Origin: Ruminococcaceae bacterium UBA5891
Lineage (GTDB): Bacteria; Bacillota; Clostridia; Oscillospirales; Acutalibacteraceae
Assembly (NCBI GenBank): GCA_002431945.1
Contig: DJET01000068.1
Span: 1 to 8,491 of the forward strand
Direction: 5' to 3'
DNA length: 8,491 nt
Shown piece after piece: positions 1 to 5,802 of this stretch (position 1 is the first letter of the stretch; the number at the start of each line of letters is the position of its first letter). The notes below the pieces were generated by a model. The model had not been told where the DNA came from and made no database searches. It worked only from the letters and a program-made list of their open reading frames with translations. The position numbers and the translations under genes were made by a program.

Positions 1-699
1 GACGGCGCCTTAGCACGGCTTGAAAGCGGCAAAAGGTATGCAGTAACATTGAATTACAAGTTTGTTAGTAATAATTATAATAATAGTAATACAGGACATC
101 TGCCGCAGATTGCTATCGGTTATGACGGTACCGCAAATGCATCATCAACCTCTGCCGGTAATTTTTATGTAGCTGCCGTCAAAAATCATGTACTGGCTGA
201 CAAAGAAAACAGTTATTACCTAAGTGCTGTAATAGAAGGAAACGGCAAGCCGCTCAGAATAGGCTTTACCGGCGTTTGGAAATTTGAAATCAATTCAATT
301 CTGTTGCAGGAAATTAACGCCGCTGCAGAAAATCAGGTTACCGTTGTATACTGTGATGAGAGAGAATATAAAGCCGAGTTTGCGGCAGAAGGCGAAGCAT
401 TAAAAACCCCCGTTAAGGAGGGTAAGAAATTCGTCGGTTGGTATTACAATTCCGATTTCAGCGGAGCAAAGGTTACAACCGTAACCGCAGACGCGGTAGT
501 TTACGCTAAATGGATCAACCTGATAGAAGGCGACCTAAACGAAGATGAGGTTGCCGATATCAGAGATCTTGTAATGCTTAAAGAGGCGGCAATAAATCAG
601 GATACAGATATGAAATATGATTTAGACGGCGATACTCAACCTGCAACGGAAGACGACCTTTTATTCCTCAAAAAATTACTTTTGGGTATAACCGTGTAA
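1..699 (+). CDS. C-terminal part of a secreted dockerin protein with an InlB-type repeat (5' end outside window)
   Basis: The reading frame is open from base 1, so the start lies upstream; 232 residues are visible. A TTG at 49 is only an internal codon. Residues 1 to about 105 are beta-rich (Asn/Tyr-rich near the start) and may be the end of a carbohydrate-binding or other jelly-roll module; I cannot name its family. Residues 113-171 match the InlB B-repeat / Listeria-Bacteroides repeat pattern, with the hallmark KKFVGWY and the closing VYAKW. Residues 177-229 form a type I dockerin: two calcium loops, DLNEDEVADIRD (from residue 178) and DLDGDTQPATED, both with acidic or Asn residues at positions 1, 3, 5 and 12, each followed by a Leu-rich helix. 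By family knowledge, dockerins bind cohesins on scaffoldins, so this protein is probably exported and attached to a cellulosome-like complex or the cell surface. The catalytic or adhesive part, if any, is upstream and unseen. The dockerin call is firm; the overall function is unknown. Confidence 0.85.
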   Translation, partial: DGALARLESGKRYAVTLNYKFVSNNYNNSNTGHLPQIAIGYDGTANASSTSAGNFYVAAVKNHVLADKENSYYLSAVIEGNGKPLRIGFTGVWKFEINSILLQEINAAAENQVTVVYCDEREYKAEFAAEGEALKTPVKEGKKFVGWYYNSDFSGAKVTTVTADAVVYAKWINLIEGDLNEDEVADIRDLVMLKEAAINQDTDMKYDLDGDTQPATEDDLLFLKKLLLGITV

Positions 700-838
700 T
701 ACCGTTTAAAAAATCAGGCAAAATAAATTAAGTCGGCAGTATATATCCGATCTACGCATTAAAATTTAATATTTTTCGTTTAAAACGGGAAGCTTGCGGT
801 ATGATAGCTACATAAGGCGACGGCTTTGCAAAGATTTC
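700..838. other. Gene-free AT-rich spacer upstream of the regulator promoter
   Basis: This is the first part of a 354-base gap between the dockerin gene and the regulator. No coding frame with a ribosome binding site is seen. There is a weak AT-only inverted repeat (ATTAAA/TTTAAT at about 758-770) followed by ATATTTTTCGTTT; it might help end the dockerin transcript but is too weak to call a terminator. A perfect 10-base palindrome CTTTGCAAAG lies at 824-833, just before the promoter. Confidence 0.5.
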
Positions 839-867
839 TTGCAAGAATTTTTGCTTCGTGTTATAAT
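839..867 (+). promoter_or_regulatory. Sigma-A-type promoter for the hairpin leader and regulator/GH3 operon
   Basis: The -35 is TTGCAA (839-844, four of six consensus bases), then a spacer of exactly 17 bases, then a perfect -10 TATAAT (862-867). Transcription would start near 874-876, right at the first base of the 9-bp hairpin at 876. The -35 lies inside a perfect 12-base palindrome, TTCTTGCAAGAA (836-847), and a second palindrome with the same TTGCAA core, CTTTGCAAAG, lies 12 bases upstream. Paired palindromes overlapping the -35 are what a dimeric repressor or activator site would look like; the regulator of this operon is one candidate to bind there (inference). Confidence 0.65.
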
Positions 868-875
868 AACTTTAT

Positions 876-990
876 GTCGGCGGCGGACAGCCGCCGACAC
901 GCATACTGCGTTTGAAAATCAGAGATTTTCGCATAAAAACATTGAACGGCTGAAAAGGAATTCCTCGGAATTCCGAACGGCGCTGCCGTT
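876..990 (+). repeat. Array of five consecutive hairpins (structured 5' leader, small RNA or palindromic repeat element)
   Basis: Five inverted repeats follow one another with little between: GTCGGCGGC/GCCGCCGAC (876-898, 9 bp, loop GGACA); ACGCA/TGCGT (899-911, loop TAC); GAAAATC/GATTTTC (914-930, loop AGA); GGAATTC/GAATTCC (957-974, loop CTCG); AACGGC/GCCGTT (976-990, loop GCT). The 26 bases at 931-956 are single-stranded by this reading and carry a second copy of GAACGGC (944-950) that could compete for the last stem. The block begins where the upstream promoter should start transcription and ends 63 bases before the regulator start. The hairpin array could be a structured leader of the regulator mRNA, an independent small RNA, or an inserted palindromic element. 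There is no T-run after the last hairpin, so it is not a simple terminator. Confidence 0.6.
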
Positions 991-1041
991 TACAGAGCCT
1001 ACGTTTTGTTTTTATGGTATGATACCTACAAACAAGCTTCC

Positions 1042-1045
1042 GGAG
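1042..1045 (+). promoter_or_regulatory. Ribosome binding site that decides the TTG start of the regulator
   Basis: GGAG at 1042-1045 is 8 bases upstream of TTG 1054. The other in-frame start, TTG 1006, has no recognisable Shine-Dalgarno and begins only 16 bases after the hairpin array. The frame has no in-frame ATG back to its stop at 943-945. Confidence 0.6.
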
Positions 1046-1053
1046 ATGATATT

Positions 1054-2235
1054 TTGGCATTTTACGTTTTACGTTTTTTGAATTCGACTAAAAAACTTTC
1101 CAATGAGCGAAGCTTTTTCTATCATAACGATGTTATCGTAAAAAGAATGGCAGATATTTATCGAAAAAAGCTGAAGGTTATTGATACCTTTTCTTTTGAT
1201 GAATTTATTTCGTCAGCCGCTCACGATGAAGAGGCAGTTGCGTTTTTTGTAAAAACCAAAATTGATTTGGACGAATACAGCGAATGGGTAATTGAAAAAT
1301 GCTATGAGAAGAATATTCCGGTAATATTAAAGGATGATTTTTTAAACGTTCCGTTTAATATCAGGCACGCCAATTTGATAAGCAACGATATAGCCGATAA
1401 GTCAAATATAATTCTTAATTACTGCGTAACAAACAACAGAAGAAATTTGGCGCTGTACGGCTTAAATCCCCGTTCGAACGCCGATATGAAATTGGCGGAG
1501 GGAATATATCAAAGGTGGACGGCACTTGACATTGACGATATTTATACAGTTGTAAACGGTCTTGACAATTGCTATGAAAGCTTTTTCGAAAACCGCAAAA
1601 AATATGACGTTGTTATTTTGGTAAACGACCTTGTAGCTGTTGATTTGATAGAAAGACTTAAGCACAGCGATCCCGAATACATTGAAAAAACCTTTTTTAT
1701 CGGTTCAATGAACAGCTTGTTGTCAAGGCTTTATTATCCGTCGCTTACGTCCTCAAGCTATAAACAGACCTCCGGGGCAATAATGCTTTACAGATTATAT
1801 GAGCTTTGCGTTAAAAACAGAAACGATTTCGGAAGCATTAACATAATGCTCAAAAATTATTTCACTTCAAGAGACACTACCGCCAACATACCCTTTGAGC
1901 AGAGCACCGATTGCTTTAAGCTTACAAACCGAAAGCTCAATTTTGACAGCAGCGTTGAAGAAATAGAGACTCCCGAAATACCGATAATGATCGAAAGTAT
2001 GCTAAGCTCAATTGATTTGAACGACCTGAAAATAATCGGTATGCTTATTCGCGGTAAAACCGCCTTGGAAATAGCCGACAGTCTTTTTATGTCTCTAAGT
2101 TCCGTAAAGCACAAAATGTCAAATTTATATAGGCTTCTCGACGTAAAGCGGAAAAAGGATTTTATAGATACGGTAAAGCCTTATATAAATTTGAAATATC
2201 TTGACGATTATATTAAGGAACAAAGTACAGTTTAA
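1054..2235 (+). CDS. Transcriptional regulator: LacI-like sugar-sensor fold with C-terminal LuxR-type HTH
   Basis: Starting at TTG 1054 the protein has 393 residues; a TTG at 1006 would add 16. Residues 1 to about 285 show the alternating strand/helix order of the LacI/periplasmic-binding-protein fold: a first strand at once (AFYVLRF), helix, strand, then EEAVAFFVKT, IPVILKDD, the central NLALYGL followed by the Ser/Asn-rich turn, and DVVILVNDLVAVDLIERL. Residues about 320-372 are a LuxR/GerE-type helix-turn-helix (LNDLKIIGMLIRGKTALEIA, then the recognition helix SSVKHKMSNLY). Classical LacI regulators carry the DNA-binding domain at the N-terminus, so this is the reverse order. It probably binds a sugar or oligosaccharide in the cytoplasm and controls the operon it shares with the GH3 gene, which follows after 11 bases. 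Ligand and targets are inference. The start is the least certain part. Confidence 0.8.
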   Translation: MAFYVLRFLNSTKKLSNERSFFYHNDVIVKRMADIYRKKLKVIDTFSFDEFISSAAHDEEAVAFFVKTKIDLDEYSEWVIEKCYEKNIPVILKDDFLNVPFNIRHANLISNDIADKSNIILNYCVTNNRRNLALYGLNPRSNADMKLAEGIYQRWTALDIDDIYTVVNGLDNCYESFFENRKKYDVVILVNDLVAVDLIERLKHSDPEYIEKTFFIGSMNSLLSRLYYPSLTSSSYKQTSGAIMLYRLYELCVKNRNDFGSINIMLKNYFTSRDTTANIPFEQSTDCFKLTNRKLNFDSSVEEIETPEIPIMIESMLSSIDLNDLKIIGMLIRGKTALEIADSLFMSLSSVKHKMSNLYRLLDVKRKKDFIDTVKPYINLKYLDDYIKEQSTV

Positions 2236-2246
2236 ATAAAAAAATT

Positions 2247-4493
2247 ATGAATAATTACACTCAACAAATTCAAAACCTTTTAAAGGAAATGACGCTGAGA
2301 GAAAAGCTTGCCCAAATGTCTCAAACGGTGGCGGGCTATCGCTGTTTTGAAAGAAACGGTGAAGAATTTGCTTTAAAAGACGAATTTAAAAATTTTATAA
2401 GAGATTACGGCGCAATGGGCGCTATCAGCAATTTTTTACGTGCCGACGGCTTTACACAGCATAATTGGGGGACGGGTATCGAGCCCCGCCACAGAGTTAA
2501 GTTTGCCAATATGATGCAAAAATACATACTCGACAATGCAAGAGTGAAAATTCCCGTTCTTGTTGAGGTGGAAGCAAACCACGGCGTTCACGCTTTGGGC
2601 AGTACGGTTTTCCCCACAAATTTATGTATCGGCTCCTCCTTTAATCCCAGACTTTATTCCGAAATGATGGATACTGTCGGTAAAGAAATCGAGCTTTCGG
2701 CAAATCATATCGGATTTGTTACTATGCTTGATGTTGCCCGCGACCCCCGCTGGGGCAGAACGGAGGAGCTTTTTTCCGAAGACCCTTATTTGATTTCCGA
2801 ATTTGCCAAAGCCGGCGTTGAGGGCTTCAAGAAAAACAATGCGCTTATTTGCTGTAAGCATTACTGCGCGGCAGGGGATTGCTTCGGCGGTATGAATACA
2901 GAGGAGGTTAATGTCGGAATAAGGGAGCTTCACGATATTCATTTACCTCCGACCGAAAAGGCTGTAAAAGCCGGCGCAGATATAATTATGGCGGCATACA
3001 ACACGGTTGACGGCGTGCCGTGCCATATAAATTCATACCTTCTAAGAGATGTTTTAAGAAAACAAATGGGATTTAAGGGAATAACCCTTTCCGACGGTTG
3101 GGCTGTTCCGAGAGTAATTGAACAAATGGGGCAGGACCCTGTAACGGGAGCTGCCAATGTTTTAAAGGCAGGCATTGATTTAAGCCTTGCCGACGCAGGC
3201 GCCTATTTAAAGCTTGAGGCTGCGGCAGAAGAAGGGCTTGCGGATATAAAGCTTATTGACGAGTCGGTAACGAGAATACTTGAAAAGAAATGCGAATTAG
3301 GACTTTTTGATAATCCCTATATTAAAGAGGACGACTCGCTTTCGGTATTTATTGAAAGCGGAATACAGAAAAAGCTGGCTTATGATATGGCGGCAGAATC
3401 TGTCGTATTACTTAAAAATAACGGCATATTACCTATAGACAATAATAAAAGGGTTGCCCTGATAGGCGAGCATGCGGCTGATATTTACTATCAGTTAGGC
3501 GACTATACGCCATTTGTAGACGATCGGGCAAGGGCTATTAAGGATGTCTTTAAGGAAACGCTCAATTTGTCGGGATTTACAAAGGGGTGGAGCTTTACAG
3601 GCGATACAGAGGACTTTGATAATGCTTTAAGGCTTTGCGAAGGATCCGATGTTATAATTGTAACAATAGGCGGAAGTACGGCGAAAAACAACTCAAATCT
3701 TACCTACGATTTTAATAACGGAGCGGCAATTAAGGCAAAAAAATTCCTTGACTGCGGAGAGGGTATGGATATTTCGGATATTTCATTACCCGGTAATCAG
3801 CTTGAATTGATAGAGACTCTCAAGAGAACCGGCAAGCCGATCATAGCTTTGCTTATTGCGGGCAGACCTTACGATATAACAAGAGTAAGCGAAATTGCCG
3901 ACGCTGTGCTTACAGCGTGGTATCCGGGTGAAGAGGGAGGCCGTGCTTTGTCGGACATTTTAACGGGTAAGGTTAATCCTTCGGGCAGGCTTTCAGTATC
4001 TATTCCGTATGCACCCACCTGCCTGCCGGCATATTACAACCGCATCACAAGCGCACAGTCGTCGGTTTCCGATGATTGGGTAGTTAATACATACGGCGAT
4101 AATAATAAAAGAGTTTTATATCCTTTCGGTTACGGACTTTCATATTCTGATTTTGAATACGTTTCAATGGAGGTTACCGAAAAGGGCGCTTGTTTGTTTG
4201 AAGTAAAAGCGGTAATCAGAAACGTATCGGATATCGGCGGCAAAGAGGCAGTTCAGCTTTATATTCACGGAAAAGGCAATTCTGTTCGCCGCAGGGTTAA
4301 AGAATTAAAGGGCTTTAAAAAGATCTACATTGCCCCCCACAGCGAGCAAACCGTAACGTTTACATTGGGCTATGACGAGCTAAGGATTTTTTCTTGCAAT
4401 AACAGGTATGAGCTTGAAAACGGTAAGGTTGAAATTTATATAGGTTCAGGGGATAATTTACCTCTCCGTACAGAAATTGAAATAAGGGTATAG
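2247..4493 (+). CDS. Glycoside hydrolase family 3 beta-glycosidase (beta-glucosidase or beta-xylosidase)
   Basis: The 748-residue protein has the full GH3 layout. The N-terminal TIM-barrel-like domain shows VEANHGVHAL, RDPRWGR (165-171) with the following SEDPYL, the KH pair K204-H205, and the nucleophile motif LSDGW with D283 as the catalytic Asp. The second alpha/beta domain has GEGMD, whose E505 is the likely acid/base, LPGNQ, and the WYPGEEGG/NPSGRL block (about 555-580). A C-terminal fibronectin III-like domain starts after YPFGYGLSYSDF. There is no signal peptide, so it acts inside the cell on imported oligosaccharides, releasing a non-reducing-end beta-linked sugar. The family is certain; glucose versus xylose or another sugar cannot be told from sequence. 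In many GH3 enzymes the acid/base stretch reads EGxDR, whereas here Ile follows the Asp. It follows the regulator by 11 bases with no clear Shine-Dalgarno in between, so translation is probably coupled to the regulator. Confidence 0.95.
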   Translation: MNNYTQQIQNLLKEMTLREKLAQMSQTVAGYRCFERNGEEFALKDEFKNFIRDYGAMGAISNFLRADGFTQHNWGTGIEPRHRVKFANMMQKYILDNARVKIPVLVEVEANHGVHALGSTVFPTNLCIGSSFNPRLYSEMMDTVGKEIELSANHIGFVTMLDVARDPRWGRTEELFSEDPYLISEFAKAGVEGFKKNNALICCKHYCAAGDCFGGMNTEEVNVGIRELHDIHLPPTEKAVKAGADIIMAAYNTVDGVPCHINSYLLRDVLRKQMGFKGITLSDGWAVPRVIEQMGQDPVTGAANVLKAGIDLSLADAGAYLKLEAAAEEGLADIKLIDESVTRILEKKCELGLFDNPYIKEDDSLSVFIESGIQKKLAYDMAAESVVLLKNNGILPIDNNKRVALIGEHAADIYYQLGDYTPFVDDRARAIKDVFKETLNLSGFTKGWSFTGDTEDFDNALRLCEGSDVIIVTIGGSTAKNNSNLTYDFNNGAAIKAKKFLDCGEGMDISDISLPGNQLELIETLKRTGKPIIALLIAGRPYDITRVSEIADAVLTAWYPGEEGGRALSDILTGKVNPSGRLSVSIPYAPTCLPAYYNRITSAQSSVSDDWVVNTYGDNNKRVLYPFGYGLSYSDFEYVSMEVTEKGACLFEVKAVIRNVSDIGGKEAVQLYIHGKGNSVRRRVKELKGFKKIYIAPHSEQTVTFTLGYDELRIFSCNNRYELENGKVEIYIGSGDNLPLRTEIEIRV

Positions 4494-4559
4494 GCAAACA
4501 AAAAGAGCGTTCTTCATTACATTTTTGCGAAGCTGCCGACAAATTATAATAACGAACAG

Positions 4560-4578
4560 AAAAAGCTGCAAATGCAGC
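4560..4578 (-). terminator. Minus-strand Rho-independent terminator-like hairpin
   Basis: Read on the minus strand: GCTGC, loop ATTT, GCAGC, followed directly by TTTTT and CTG. The stem is only 5 bp, so this is modest. There is no minus-strand gene in the window that it would serve; it points at transcription running left toward the GH3 3' end. Confidence 0.45.
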
Positions 4579-4592
4579 AGCATAAGCAAAAC

Positions 4593-4650
4593 AAAATAAA
4601 AAAACGGAGTGTTGTTAAAAGTAATTCTCGATTACTATAACAACACCCCG
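4593..4650 (-). terminator. Minus-strand Rho-independent terminator (long hairpin plus T-run)
   Basis: The stem pairs 4605-4607 with 4648-4650 (CGG/CCG), then after one mismatch GTGTTGTTA (4609-4617) with TAACAACAC (4638-4646), then AGTAAT (4620-4625) with ATTACT (4631-4636), loop TCTCG. On the minus strand the last stem base is followed at once by seven Ts and ATTTTG (complement of the A-run at 4593-4604). On the plus strand no T-run follows, so it should not stop GH3 transcripts. It overlaps the neighbouring hairpin at 4629-4678 and the two cannot form together. Confidence 0.6.
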
Positions 4651-4678
4651 AATGGTCGGGGTAGCGTTATAGTAATCG
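4629..4678. repeat. Long interrupted hairpin sharing an arm with the minus-strand terminator
   Basis: GATTACTATAAC (4630-4641) is the exact reverse complement of GTTATAGTAATC (4666-4677), extended by C4629/G4678. Inside it, ACCCCGA (4645-4651) pairs with TCGGGGT (4656-4662) around the loop ATGG, with a symmetrical 3x3 internal loop between the two stems. The left arm (4630-4650) is the same stretch needed by the terminator hairpin at 4605-4650. Three related copies of a GTTRTTATAGTAATC-like word result: 4611-4626 plus, 4630-4644 minus, 4666-4677 plus. Confidence 0.7.
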
Positions 4679-4803
4679 GGCTGAAACCCGCATAAATAAA
4701 GGCTTTTTACGCAGTCAAAACAGTACATTAACTCAAAATTTAAGCAAAACACCGACCGAAAACAGCACCGTTTTAAGTTTTAAAGGTGAAATGAGGGAAA
4801 ATA

Positions 4804-5610
4804 ATGCTTAACATAAAAGAATCTGTGAAAATACTTTTTGTTGTTACTGTATCGGTATTGACTGTCGGCTGTAAAAAGCATAATACCGAATATACTTCAT
4901 CAGAAAATATCGGAGATGTAGGCTCCGTTGCTTCCGAAAAAGCAGCAGAGAGCGAGGTGGCTTCTTCGGCGGAGAATGTGTCTTCGACGCTTAGTGCAAA
5001 TGTTGCACAAGGTTCATCAGCCGAAAATTCCAATATCGCAAAACCGGATAAAACGGTATCGCAGGTTAGAGAACAACCGAAAACTTCTTCGGCTGCACCG
5101 TCTAATACAGATACCGCGCAAACGCCGCCGGAAACGAGAGCCGAAACGCCTGCAAACGCAACCGCGGCGGATACCAAAGCCGTTGCCGACCGGGTTATAT
5201 ATTACCTAAACCGCGCAAGAGCAAATATAGGCAGCGGGGAGCTAAAAAAACTGCCGCGCCTGACGGTGTACGCAGAGTACAGGAGCAGCCAGCTGCCGTC
5301 AAATTTTGCCCATGATATATCCGACTGGTTCGCCGCGGCGAAAGCCACGGGCTATGGCAGATATACAGAAATGCCGGACGGCAGCGGGTCTTATGATATA
5401 GGCGCGCAGGAAGCCATAGCAATGGCAGGTATAGTCGGCAGTGCAGATAAAATAGGTCGGCAGTTAGCGCAGATTATAATAGACAGCCGCCGCCATTGGC
5501 CGTATGTAGGTTCAGACGAAATGAAATATACCGGCGTGGGCGTGACTTGCATTGACGACTTGTGGTATACTTGCATTATGGTAACGGCGACAGACGAATA
5601 CGAAAAATAA
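4804..5610 (+). CDS. CAP (SCP/PR1) domain lipoprotein with Ser/Ala/Thr-rich stalk
   Basis: The 268-residue protein starts at ATG 4804 behind GAGGG. Residues 1-22 are a signal peptide (Lys, then the hydrophobic ILFVVTVSVLTVG) and C23 is the likely lipidated Cys; the lipobox LTVGC has Thr at -3 where Leu/Val is usual, so lipidation is likely but not certain. Residues 24 to about 125 are a low-complexity Ser/Ala/Thr/Glu stalk, of a type that spans the cell wall. Residues 128-265 resemble a CAP domain: RVIYYLNRARANIG opening helix, H170 in FAHD, E203 in GAQEAIAMAG, H231 in DSRRHWPYVG, and the closing YTGVGVTC plus WYTCIMVTA. H170, E203 and H231 fit three of the four usual CAP pocket residues. In bacteria CAP proteins are extracellular, often of unknown activity. 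A strong terminator follows, so it is a separate unit from the pilus genes but lies right beside them. CAP assignment is good, role unknown. Confidence 0.75.
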   Translation: MLNIKESVKILFVVTVSVLTVGCKKHNTEYTSSENIGDVGSVASEKAAESEVASSAENVSSTLSANVAQGSSAENSNIAKPDKTVSQVREQPKTSSAAPSNTDTAQTPPETRAETPANATAADTKAVADRVIYYLNRARANIGSGELKKLPRLTVYAEYRSSQLPSNFAHDISDWFAAAKATGYGRYTEMPDGSGSYDIGAQEAIAMAGIVGSADKIGRQLAQIIIDSRRHWPYVGSDEMKYTGVGVTCIDDLWYTCIMVTATDEYEK

Positions 5611-5632
5611 AAATCAAATAGTTTAAGAGCCA

Positions 5633-5670
5633 AGCCTCGGTTTTTCCAAACGGAAAAGCCGGGGCTTTTT
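5633..5670 (+). terminator. Strong Rho-independent terminator after the CAP lipoprotein
   Basis: Fifteen consecutive base pairs (two G-T) join 5633-5647 and 5652-5666 around the loop AAAC, and TTTTT follows, with a second T-run at 5674-5678. It lies 23 bases after the lipoprotein stop. I see no clear promoter between it and the pilus operon, so either a weak promoter was missed or pilus expression depends partly on readthrough. Confidence 0.88.
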
Positions 5671-5690
5671 GCATTTTTAAAAAATTAAAT

Positions 5691-5760
5691 ACGGGGAGGT
5701 GAGTCCGATGTATCAGTAAAGCCGGTGGGACCGGCAAAGCGGAACGCCAAGCCGTCCGCA
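5691..5760 (+). promoter_or_regulatory. Structured leader of the pilus operon (candidate cis-regulatory RNA)
   Basis: Three elements lie in order: an exceptionally strong Shine-Dalgarno GGAGGTGA (5695-5702), a three-codon ORF (5708-5719), and two GC-rich hairpins. Hairpin 1 is GCCGGT/ACCGGC with loop GGG (5721-5735). Hairpin 2 is GCGG-ACG/CGT-CCGC with one bulged A and loop CCAAGC (5739-5759). Both are flanked by AAA runs. The first pilin starts at 5803 with its own AAGGAG (5788-5793). The block sits between a strong terminator and the pilin gene, where a riboswitch, translation-coupled attenuator or mRNA-stabilising leader would lie. I could not match it to a riboswitch class: parts recall the 3' end of cobalamin elements and the AAAGC words of c-di-GMP-I elements, but neither core is present. 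Confidence 0.5.
5708..5719 (+). CDS. Three-codon leader ORF (Met-Tyr-Gln-stop)
   Basis: ATG TAT CAG TAA starts 5 bases after GGAGGTGA, the best match to the 16S anti-Shine-Dalgarno in the window. A ribosome would initiate well and stop after three codons, just one base before the first leader hairpin. It could act by parking ribosomes next to the hairpins or by keeping the leader ribosome-bound. It may also be chance, with the purine run serving the RNA structure instead. Confidence 0.3.
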   Translation: MYQ

Positions 5761-5802
5761 GAAAACTACAAATCATTTTAATAAAAAAAGGAGCTAATTC
5801 AA

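Larger units (their letters stand above)
4494..4803. other. Gene-free junction region rich in hairpins, between GH3 operon and lipoprotein
   Basis: This 310-base stretch has no supported coding frame. It holds a weak AAGA/TCTT hairpin just after the GH3 stop (about 4503-4514), a TATAAT (4545-4550) without a convincing -35, two hairpins that read as terminators on the minus strand (4560-4578 and 4593-4650), a second long hairpin overlapping the latter (4629-4678), and a small CGGG/CCCG hairpin (4677-4690). I see no convincing promoter for the lipoprotein gene. Its ribosome binding site is GAGGG at 4793-4797, six bases before ATG 4804. The T-rich words TTTTTGC and TTATAATAAC occur both here (4523-4553) and at the upstream promoter (849-870), which may be local base composition or a small shared intergenic element. 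Confidence 0.6.

Noticed and set aside
874..915. Possible 13-codon leader peptide starting at ATG 874
   Set aside because: The ATG lies at or before the predicted transcription start, has no ribosome binding site, and the codons are the first two hairpins.
794..1081. Plus-strand open frame of 95 codons across the hairpin array
   Set aside because: It runs through the promoter and all five hairpins, overlaps the regulator start, has no ribosome binding site and encodes a low-information Arg/Phe-rich peptide.
1460..1480. GTTCGAAC-containing tRNA-like T-arm word
   Set aside because: It lies inside the regulator coding sequence and no acceptor or anticodon stem can be drawn around it.
4773..5177. 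Minus-strand 134-codon open frame opposite the lipoprotein stalk
   Set aside because: Long reverse frames are expected opposite Ser/Ala/Thr-rich low-complexity coding DNA; the plus-strand gene has a signal peptide, Cys and CAP domain.
5480..5494. GACAGCCGCCG shared between the lipoprotein gene and the first hairpin of the array (887-897)
   Set aside because: Eleven bases of GC-rich sequence inside a coding region without the partner arm; probably coincidence.
5693..5760. Cobalamin or c-di-GMP-I riboswitch in the pilus leader
   Set aside because: Only short words resemble these classes (AGCC...GGGACC, GCAAAGC). The upstream core of a cobalamin element is absent because a terminator lies there, and the second c-di-GMP-I stem with its tetraloop receptor cannot be drawn.
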